From Peptoniphilus lacrimalis DSM 7455 (GTDB taxonomy: Bacteria > Bacillota > Clostridia > Tissierellales > Peptoniphilaceae): a stretch of 64,000 nt of DNA. The stretch covers positions 1 through 64,000 of the forward strand of contig NZ_KB900369.1 of the NCBI RefSeq assembly GCF_000378725.1. Reading direction: 5' to 3'. Below, piece by piece: positions 16,346 through 24,200 of the stretch (the stretch's first letter is position 1; each line of letters begins with the position of its first letter). Both the position numbers and the translations under genes were made by a program. The notes beneath the pieces are model-generated. The model saw only the letters and a list, made by a program, of their open reading frames with translations, made no database searches and had not been told where the DNA came from.

Positions 16346-17362
16346 TTAAAGTTCTAATTTTAAATCTCCTTCTTTTATCCAGTTAATTTTTCTTAATGGT
16401 ATATAAATTATATAAGAAACTAAAGCTGGCAATAAAATGTGAAGTAATATTATTAAGAATAATAAATTAAAAAAGGGAACTTCAGGCATGGAAGTGAAAG
16501 TTGCAATTTGACCAACAAGTCCACAAGTACCCATACCTGCACCTATTGGAATATTTGTCATTTTAAATACAACAGTGGCTAAAGGTCCCAAAATGGCAGA
16601 GGCTAAAGTTGGTGGAATTGCAATTTTTGGATTTCTCACTATGTTAGGCATTTGTAACATACTAGTGCCTAAACCTTGAGCTACAAGCCCTTCAAAGCCG
16701 TTATCTCTGAATGATATTACTGCAAACCCAATCATTTGACAACAACAGCCAATTGTTGCGGCACCACCAGCAAGACCTGAAAGTGATAACATCATGCAAA
16801 GTGCGGCTGATGAAATTGGTAATGTTAAAACAATACCAACTATAACAGAAACCACAATACCCATAATAAAGGGTTGTTGTTCAGTAGCAATCATTATTAT
16901 ATTTCCAATACCTGTCATTATTGCATTTATTGTCGGGCCAATTAAATTCGCCAGGAAAACACCAACAAGAACTGTTACGACTGGAGTAATAACAATATCA
17001 ATTTTTGTTTCTTTTGATACAATTTTACCAAATTCAACAGCAAATAAAGTTGCTATGTAAACTCCCATTGGTCCACCCAACTCATTAGCAGCTATTCCTA
17101 CAACTGTAGAAGCAAAAATAACGAGGTTTGGAGCTCCAAGAGCATAAGCTATTGAAACTGCAATAGCAGGGCCGGTTGCTTCTTTAGCTAAAGGCCAAAT
17201 AGTTTCTGATAAAAATTTAATATTTAGTGAAGTGCCGATGGAATTAAGAATAGTTCCAACTAAAAGAGTAGCAAATAGACCAAAGGCCATAGCACCCAAG
17301 GCATCCACGAAATATGTCTTTGGAGAAAGTGAAACATTCTTTCTCCTTAGAAAGGATATCAT
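16346..17362 (-). CDS. PTS EIIC-like integral membrane protein (PTS_EIIC_2 family)
   Basis: The start is set at the ATG at 17362, because GGAGGT lies just upstream; a start ten codons earlier would put the site inside the gene. The 338-residue protein has about eight to nine membrane helices rich in Gly/Ala, with motifs ATGPAIAVSIAYALGAPNL, NELGGPMGVY and PIGAGMGTCGLVGQ of the PTS_EIIC_2 family. These membrane proteins resemble the sugar channel of the phosphotransferase system but are often encoded, as here, without EIIA or EIIB. Substrate and energy coupling are therefore unknown. The gene stands alone, between a terminator and the divergent bcd promoter. Confidence 0.8.
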   Translation of the reverse strand: MISFLRRKNVSLSPKTYFVDALGAMAFGLFATLLVGTILNSIGTSLNIKFLSETIWPLAKEATGPAIAVSIAYALGAPNLVIFASTVVGIAANELGGPMGVYIATLFAVEFGKIVSKETKIDIVITPVVTVLVGVFLANLIGPTINAIMTGIGNIIMIATEQQPFIMGIVVSVIVGIVLTLPISSAALCMMLSLSGLAGGAATIGCCCQMIGFAVISFRDNGFEGLVAQGLGTSMLQMPNIVRNPKIAIPPTLASAILGPLATVVFKMTNIPIGAGMGTCGLVGQIATFTSMPEVPFFNLLFLIILLHILLPALVSYIIYIPLRKINWIKEGDLKLEL

Positions 17363-17569
17363 AATTTTTCTACCTCCTATATTTAAATACACGTTTACAA
17401 TTATATCACTTAATAAGTAATAAGTTAAATATTATTAATTTTTTTATTAAAATTTAATTTGTAAAAATAATTATTTATAAAGAAATATTATGGGTATAAG
17501 AATTTTTGAAAGACAATATTTTTAATTTTAGGTCTTTATAAAATATTATTTAGATAATGTAAAAAAACT

Positions 17570-17598
17570 TTGACGAATGATGTTAGTTGTGGTATATT
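17570..17598 (+). promoter_or_regulatory. Strong promoter of the acyl-CoA dehydrogenase fusion/flavodiiron operon
   Basis: TTGACG (17570-17575) and TATATT (17593-17598) are spaced exactly 17 bases, a near-consensus sigma-A promoter. Transcription would begin near 17605 and give a leader of about 75 bases. Confidence 0.85.
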
Positions 17599-17606
17599 AT
17601 GCACAT

Positions 17607-17627
17607 AGTATACCGAGCTGGTATAGT
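17607..17627. promoter_or_regulatory. Operator-like inverted repeat at the transcription start
   Basis: AGTATACC-GAGCT-GGTATAGT has arms matching at 7 of 8 positions around a 5-base centre and lies right at +1 to +22. A repressor bound here would block transcription. The site does not look like a Rex site (TTGTGA...TCACAA); a TetR- or GntR-type regulator is plausible but not identified. Confidence 0.6.
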
Positions 17628-17679
17628 TTATTTTTTAAAATGATATTTTTCAAACATTTTAATTTTAAGGAGGCAAATA

Positions 17680-19608
17680 ATGTATAAGACAACAGATGAA
17701 CATGAAGCCCTTCGTAAATCTATTAGAGAATTTGCTGAAGCGGAAATTAAGCCTAATGCCTTTGCAATGGATCAAGCAAATGAATTTCCTGATGAAATTG
17801 TAAAGAAAATGGGTGAAAACGGTTGGATGGGTATTCCTTATAGCAAAGAGTATGGTGGTGCAGGTCTTGATGCAATTTCCTATGCAATAGCTGTAGAAGA
17901 GTTATCAAGAGTAGATGCTGGTTGTGGGGTTATACTTTCTGCACATACTTCATTAGGATCTTATCCAATAGAAGCTTTTGGTACTGAAGAACAAAAGAAA
18001 AAATATTTAGTACCTCTTGCTAAAGGTGAAAAATTGGGTGCTTTTGGTTTGACTGAACCAAATGCAGGTAGTGATGCAGGTGGGACTCAAACAACTGCTG
18101 AACTTGATGGAGATTATTACATTTTAAATGGTGGAAAAATCTTTATCACAAATGCTCCTAAGGCTGATTTCTATGTAGTTTTCGCTGTAACTACACCAGG
18201 AATTGGAACTCATGGAATTTCTGCTTTTATTGTAGAGAAAGGATGGGACGGATTTACATTTGGAGACCATTATGACAAAATGGGTATCAGGTCATCTTCT
18301 ACTGCCGAACTTACTTTTAATAAGGTTAAAGTTCCTAAAGAAAACTTACTTGGTCAAGAAGGTCAAGGATTCAGAATTGCTATGCAAACTCTTGATGGTG
18401 GTAGAATAGGTATCGCTTCTCAAGCTTTAGGTATTGCACAAGGTGCTTATGAAGCAGCACTTAAATATGCTAAGGAAAGAATCCAATTTGGTAGACCTAT
18501 AGCTCAACAACAAGCAGTCGCATTTAAGATTGCAGATATGGCTACTAAAATTCGTGCAGCTAGACTATTGATTTATTCTGCTGCTGAAATGAAAACAAAT
18601 CATGAAAAATATTCTATGGAAGCTGCTATGGCTAAGACTTATGCCTCTGAAACTGCACTATTCTGTGCAAATGAAGCACTACAAATTCACGGTGGTTCAG
18701 GCTATATGAAGGGCATGGAAGTTGAAAGATTCTATAGAGATGCAAAGATTACAACTATATATGAAGGTACAAGTGAAGTTCAAAGAGTAGTAGTTGCTAA
18801 TAATATCATCGGGAAAACAAAGAGAAAAAAGGGTAAAGCTGCAGTAATTCAAAAATCACAAGAACCAATTACAGGTGTTAGAAAAAGAGAAATAATTACT
18901 GCAGATTCACCAAAAGAAGCGGTTGATGTTTTAGTACAAAATCTTAAGAAAGATGGTTATGATTTTTCAGTTGGTATTCCAATGGATACACCAATTTATG
19001 ATGCTGAAAGAGTTGTTTCAATCGGTAAGGGAATAGGTTCTAAGGAAAATCTTCCAATGGCTGAACAATTAGCTAAAGCTGCCGGTGCTGCTATAGGTTG
19101 TTCAAGACCAACTGCAGAAACATTGAAAATTTTACCACTTGAAAGATATGTTGGTATGTCTGGACAAAAATTTAATGGTAACTTATATATTGCATGTGGT
19201 ATTTCAGGTGCTATTCAACACTTAAAAGGTATCAAAAATGCATCAACTATTGTTGCTATTAATACTAATGCAGGTGCTCCAATATTTAAGAATTGTGACT
19301 ACGGTATCGTTGGAGATATGTTTGAAATTATGCCTCTATTAACTGAAGCTTTAGGAACAGAAGATAAAAAGGAAGCTCCACCAATGAAAAAAGTTAGAAG
19401 GTCTAAACCGAGAAAACTTGCACCAAACTATTCAGTAATGGTTTGTCCAGGTTGTGGATATGAATATGATCCTGATCTTGGTGACCCAAATGGTGAAATT
19501 GATCCTGGTACTGAATTTGAAAGACTTCCAGATGATTGGTCTTGCCCAGATTGCCTAGAACCTAAAGAAAACTTTATAGAAGCTGAATTTACTGAAGATA
19601 GAAAGTAA
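17680..19608 (+). CDS. Acyl-CoA dehydrogenase - EtfA C-terminal domain - rubredoxin fusion
   Basis: Three domains are joined in 642 residues. Residues 1-380 are a short-chain (butyryl-type) acyl-CoA dehydrogenase: [15 protein letters not shown] binds [15 protein letters not shown] is the family signature, and IYEGTSEVQ carries the catalytic base Glu362. Residues 410-556 are the FAD-binding C-terminal domain of electron transfer flavoprotein alpha ([33 protein letters not shown]), without EtfA domain I or EtfB. Residues 585-633 are rubredoxin with iron ligands Cys589, Cys592, Cys622 and Cys625. The linkers are basic and flexible. Normal Bcd needs a separate EtfAB; here the electron-carrying FAD domain is tethered and its acceptor is built in. 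The flavodiiron protein follows after nine bases, suggesting acyl-CoA (or reverse) electron flow through rubredoxin to oxygen. AAGGAGG precedes the ATG. Confidence 0.93.
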   Translation: MYKTTDEHEALRKSIREFAEAEIKPNAFAMDQANEFPDEIVKKMGENGWMGIPYSKEYGGAGLDAISYAIAVEELSRVDAGCGVILSAHTSLGSYPIEAFGTEEQKKKYLVPLAKGEKLGAFGLTEPNAGSDAGGTQTTAELDGDYYILNGGKIFITNAPKADFYVVFAVTTPGIGTHGISAFIVEKGWDGFTFGDHYDKMGIRSSSTAELTFNKVKVPKENLLGQEGQGFRIAMQTLDGGRIGIASQALGIAQGAYEAALKYAKERIQFGRPIAQQQAVAFKIADMATKIRAARLLIYSAAEMKTNHEKYSMEAAMAKTYASETALFCANEALQIHGGSGYMKGMEVERFYRDAKITTIYEGTSEVQRVVVANNIIGKTKRKKGKAAVIQKSQEPITGVRKREIITADSPKEAVDVLVQNLKKDGYDFSVGIPMDTPIYDAERVVSIGKGIGSKENLPMAEQLAKAAGAAIGCSRPTAETLKILPLERYVGMSGQKFNGNLYIACGISGAIQHLKGIKNASTIVAINTNAGAPIFKNCDYGIVGDMFEIMPLLTEALGTEDKKEAPPMKKVRRSKPRKLAPNYSVMVCPGCGYEYDPDLGDPNGEIDPGTEFERLPDDWSCPDCLEPKENFIEAEFTEDRK

Positions 19609-19617
19609 GGAGGAGTT

Positions 19618-20871
19618 ATGTTTACTGTAAGAAAAGTTGTAGATGATTTATATTATGTAGGCGGAAGCGACAGAAGACTTGAACTTTTTGAAAATTTATT
19701 CCCGATTCCTAGAGGAATTGCTTATAATTCCTACCTATTGTTAGACGAAAAAACAGTGCTTTTAGATGCAGTTGACTGGTCTATAGCACGTCAATATATC
19801 GATAATGTTGTAAGAGTATTAGATGGTCGTCCACTAGATTATCTAGTAATACACCATATGGAACCTGACCACTGCGGAACTATTGATGAAATGATTTTAA
19901 GATATCCTAATCTAAAGATTATCTCTTCTGAACAAGGTTTCCAAATTATGAGACAAATCGGTTACCACGTAAAGGAAGAAAATTGTATAGTTGTTGAAGA
20001 AGGCGACACAATTTCCTTTGGTAGACACGAATTGTTCTTTATAGAAGCACCTATGGTTCACTGGCCAGAAGTAATTATGTCACTTGATACAACAAACGGA
20101 GTGTTATTCTCAGCCGATGCTTTTGGTTCATTTGGAGCATTAGACGGACAAATATTTGCTGATGAAGTTGACTTTGAAAGAGATTGGCTTGATGACGCAA
20201 GAAGATATTTAACAAATATTGTTGGCAAATATGGTCCTTTCATAACAAATGTTTTGAAAAAAGCTGCAACTGTTGATATTAAAGTTATTTGTCCACTTCA
20301 CGGTCTAGTATGGAGAAAAGATTTGGGATGGTTCATCAACAAATATGCAACATGGGCATCATATACTCCTGAAGTTGAAGGTGTACTAATCTGTTATGGT
20401 TCAATGTACGGAAATACTGAATTTGCTGCACAATCTTTAGCTACAGCACTTTGTGAAAAAGGAATGACTAATGTTAAGTGCTATGATGTTTCAAAAACTC
20501 ACTATTCTTATTTAATAAGTGAAGCATTCAAATATTCTCATATTGTTTTGGCTAGTCCAACTTATAACTTGGGAATTTACCCTAACATGAAGAATTTTAT
20601 AATGGATATGGCTGCCTTAAACTTACAAAATAGAACCGTTGGTATAATTGAAAATGGTTCTTGGGCTTGTACTGTTGGAGATAAACTTGAAGAATTCCTT
20701 GATGAAAATTGCAAGTTGATGGATGTTCTTCCAGAAAGAATTACTCTTAACACTTCATTAAATGCCGTTCAATTAAATGATATTGATACTATGGCTAATG
20801 CTATCTTAGAATCAATGAAAAATTTAAGAGAACTCCATGCAAAACTTGAACAAGGTAAAGGGGAAAAATAA
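19618..20871 (+). CDS. fprA: Flavodiiron protein (FprA-type oxygen/NO reductase)
   Basis: The 417-residue protein has an N-terminal metallo-beta-lactamase-like diiron domain with the full ligand set: His80, Glu82 and Asp84 (HMEPDH), His148 (MVHWPE), Asp167 (SADAFG) and His228 (CPLHG). A flavodoxin domain from about residue 254 has the FMN loop GSMYGNTE. Such proteins take electrons from rubredoxin or F420 and reduce O2 to water, or NO to N2O, protecting anaerobes. The gene starts nine bases after the rubredoxin-tailed dehydrogenase with AGGAG at the preceding stop. The neighbour is therefore the obvious electron donor. Confidence 0.95.
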   Translation: MFTVRKVVDDLYYVGGSDRRLELFENLFPIPRGIAYNSYLLLDEKTVLLDAVDWSIARQYIDNVVRVLDGRPLDYLVIHHMEPDHCGTIDEMILRYPNLKIISSEQGFQIMRQIGYHVKEENCIVVEEGDTISFGRHELFFIEAPMVHWPEVIMSLDTTNGVLFSADAFGSFGALDGQIFADEVDFERDWLDDARRYLTNIVGKYGPFITNVLKKAATVDIKVICPLHGLVWRKDLGWFINKYATWASYTPEVEGVLICYGSMYGNTEFAAQSLATALCEKGMTNVKCYDVSKTHYSYLISEAFKYSHIVLASPTYNLGIYPNMKNFIMDMAALNLQNRTVGIIENGSWACTVGDKLEEFLDENCKLMDVLPERITLNTSLNAVQLNDIDTMANAILESMKNLRELHAKLEQGKGEK

Positions 20872-21060
20872 AAAATAAGATTAATTTTTAATAGAAAAAT
20901 TATAATTTAATGGTTATAGGTTAAGGTCAACATTTGATGTAAGCGTATTGGAAAAAACTTTTAAGAACACTCTATATATCTTTGGTGGTAACAATAGTCA
21001 TCGCAAATCTTTCTATGTGATAATTATTATATGTAACTTAACCAAGATAAATTTGAAAAA

Positions 21061-21237
21061 AGAGAATTTTTTGCAAGGGTGATTTTCCATAAAAAGCTTA
21101 AAATTGATATGGTTCAAGATTTAAAAGAACTAGAATAAAAATATTTAAAAATTTTTGCTGATTTAAGTAAAGATGGAAATTTAGCTTTTGTTAAACCTTA
21201 TCACAAACTATTAAAAATTTTAGTTTTGAATAAATAA
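21061..21237 (+). pseudogene. Decayed ORF remnant of unknown function
   Basis: One frame reads REFFARVIFHKKLKIDMVQD to a TAA at 21136-21138 and then continues in the same frame as KYLKIFADLSKDGNLAFVKP to the final TAA at 21235. It looks like the end of a gene with an in-frame stop, but I do not recognise the family. Confidence 0.3.
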
Positions 21238-21238
21238 A

Positions 21239-21278
21239 AATAAAGGGGGCTTATAAATTGAGCCTCCTTTATTTTTTA
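21239..21278. terminator. Bidirectional terminator
   Basis: AATAAAGGGGGCT (from 21239) pairs with AGCCTCCTTTATT (to 21273) with one mismatch, and T and A runs lie on both sides. It ends the large surface-protein gene on the minus strand and any plus-strand transcript. Confidence 0.85.
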
Positions 21279-21290
21279 GCATATTAAATT

Positions 21291-24200
21291 TTACCTAAGC
21301 ACTCTTTCGAATTTTTTTTGCTTGATTTCAAAATCATTAGTATCAATATTAAATGAGTTTTTGCTATCCTTATTCGCGTGTGCCTTTATAGCATTGCCTT
21401 GGTACAAGAAAGTATTGCTTGCACAAATAATATCAGCATAAGACCACATATTTTCATTGACATCTTTGAAGTTTATTAGGTTCTTACTATTCTTTGCAAT
21501 GTAGTCCTTATCAACAAATCTTTTAAAGGCCTTGTTAGAAATAGATACAACTTCTTCTCTTGTTATAAATTTATCACCCTCATACTTAACCTTTCCTTCT
21601 TCATAAATCTCTAGCCAGCCTTCCTTGTATGCGGCTTCCACATCACTAATTGCCCAGTGTCCAGTCTTTAAATTCATATGGTTGCCATTTGAATTTCCAA
21701 GTTCTTGAAATCTCTTTAGAGTTGAAATCCATTCATTTCTTGTAATCTTATTTTGTGGTTTGAAATTTCCATCATTATAACCTGAAAATACTTTTGCTTG
21801 GCTTACAATTTTAATAGCTTTGGTGTACCAAGCTTCTCCAATGTCCTTATAAGAAATTTTGAAATCATTATGGTACTTGTAGCCATCTTCAATTAAGACA
21901 TTTGCAAGTATTTGTGCAGCTTCTGCACGAGTAAGACCATCCTTAGGTCTAAAATTACCATTGAAACCTTGAATATATCCAACTTCTTTGAAATAAGAAT
22001 TATCTGTAGGATTTTTTTCGACTTTATTTTGAAAATTTGCTTCTTTATTTACTTCTGCATATTTTTGATTATTAAAACTATCCGCAATAACAGAGTATTC
22101 AAAATTATTATCTTTATCAATCACAGGATAATTAGGATCATTATCTTTTGGAGTAAATTGAATTTCTGGTTCTAAATCTTCTGGATAATTTGGCTTGTCA
22201 TCACCAGGAGTTAGTGGAAATTTAGGTTCTGAATCATCTGAGTCTTCAGGTTTTTGTCTATTTGAGGGATTTTGTTTATTATCATCTGATTCATTTGGCT
22301 TTGGTTTATCACTTGGCTTATCAGGTTGTTCCGGTAATTCTGGTTTTTCTTTTGTTCCTGGATTTTCTGGTTTATCCGGTGTATCTGGAATAGATGGAAT
22401 ATCTGGCACTATAGGTTTGTCCGGTGTAAGTGGATTTTCTATTTTATTTTTCTTTTTCGGCTTTTGGTCATCAAACTGAGCAGTAATATTTGTGTCTTTT
22501 GTAAATTTATGACGTTTATTAAAATCAAAATCTTCACCAGCTTGGCTATCACTTAACCACTTAACTAATTTAGGTTCTTCTTCGCTATTATTTATGCCAA
22601 TTTCAGGAATATTAACCCAAGCATTTGGATTTACATAGTAAATTTTACTATCTTTATTATTTGCCTTTCCCGTTGGATCAACTGTAACTTTTACATAGTT
22701 GATATTATTTAGGTCATTTTTTTCAGCCTCAGTTAAAAATAATGGCTTTTCTCCTGATGTATTTGCTTCATAAATATTTTTGTATACCTTAATTGGTATT
22801 TCAAGTACTTTTTTATCTTCGCTAGTACCAAATTGCACCAATGCCCTAATCTTTACTGTACGGACAAGTTCATCCTTATCAGATGTATTTTTTTCGCTGC
22901 AGAGGTTAAAAAGTTTTTCATCAGTTAAGCTAGTTCCATTTTCATCTACAAACTCTAAATTTGCAATAGTTCCACTATCTTTTCCTGACCAAGTAACAAG
23001 ACTCATAATATCAGAAATTTTCGGTGCAAAGCTATTAGTCCATTTACTATTAGGATCCATAAAGGATTCTGTTGTAGTTAAACTATTTGCATCAATTTCA
23101 GACCAATCAAATTTTGCAGTAAATGTATAATTTTTATCAATTGGTGTATTCTTGTCTAATAGGGGAGAGTCCCATTTGATAAATTCTCTTCCAAGGTCTG
23201 GTCTTATATGGTGCTTATCAGATATATCTTCACCATCTTTTAATAAGTCAGGCACTGATAATAGACCAAATTTAAGACCCTTTATAACGTCGTAATTAAT
23301 TTCCTTAATTTCTTTACCTTGAACATCCTTACCGAAACAACCTCCATCAGAAGCCTTAAATGTTACTCTTACATATCCATCTGGTACAGGGTCATTAGGA
23401 TTTTGACATTCAATTACACGAGCATCTTGGTAGTAGAAGTTGATTTCATCGGAACCACTTCCGTTAATACCTAAGAGTTTATTTGTATTTTCGTCAATAT
23501 CATAAAAAAGTTCTTTCTGTGGCTTTTCATCCTTTGCCAAAACCCAACCTGGTATAGGTCTGTAATTTCTGACATCAAAATCACGGCATGGACTAATAAC
23601 TTTTTCTTGTCCAATGATGCTATTTTCTCTAATAAGCCTTCCTTTTTGACTAGGTTCTGTAGCTGTTTCAATATCTTTTTTTGCCCTTACATCAACATAA
23701 TTAACCTTATATTTACGTGTCTTATATCTTCTGTAGAAAAATTTAAAAATATTATTTTCAAATTTTGGATTTTTACTTGATATGCCAGTTTTTTGATCAA
23801 CAATATTTTCAGGTTCTACACGGAAAGTTTGGAAGTAGGTGTTGTTGAATTTAACCCTATCGTTATAATCCTTGTATTCCTTGTAAATATCAGAATTGCT
23901 ATGTTGCTTAAACTCTTCATCAGTTGCTAAAATCCATTCTTCGTTTTGTTGGTCACCTATTGTTGCTGCTAAATAGTTGACACGCTTGTTTTCAAGCTCT
24001 TCCTCTAAAGGATTCCTCAAAATAGACTTATCAAGATTAAAATCTTCATCTAAGAAATAATGTTTAATCTTCACATCAACGGTGTCAGTTGGCAGCCAAA
24101 TGGCTCTTAAATAAATTGGACTTACAACATCATTTCCAAAGGCATAGAGTTCAGGAGCTCCTGAAATATTACGGTATTTTTTGCTGTAATCTTTGTCCAA

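Larger units (their letters stand above)
20872..21290. other. Intergenic stretch with decayed coding remnant and terminator
   Basis: No intact gene is visible. Protein-like text in two frames runs from about 20942 (starting SVLEKTFKNTLYIFGG) into the remnant at 21061-21237, interrupted by a frameshift and stops. A bidirectional terminator closes the stretch. I see no separate promoter. Confidence 0.45.

Noticed and set aside
17620-17680. Possible riboswitch in the 75-base leader of the fusion operon
   Set aside because: Only the operator-like inverted repeat is structured; no known aptamer core is visible.
22195-22479. Plus-strand ORF rich in Ser/Gly (GLSGCSGNSG type repeats)
   Set aside because: It is the antisense of the Pro/Asp/Lys-rich spacer of the surface protein; the low-complexity composition explains the open frame and no ribosome binding site precedes it.
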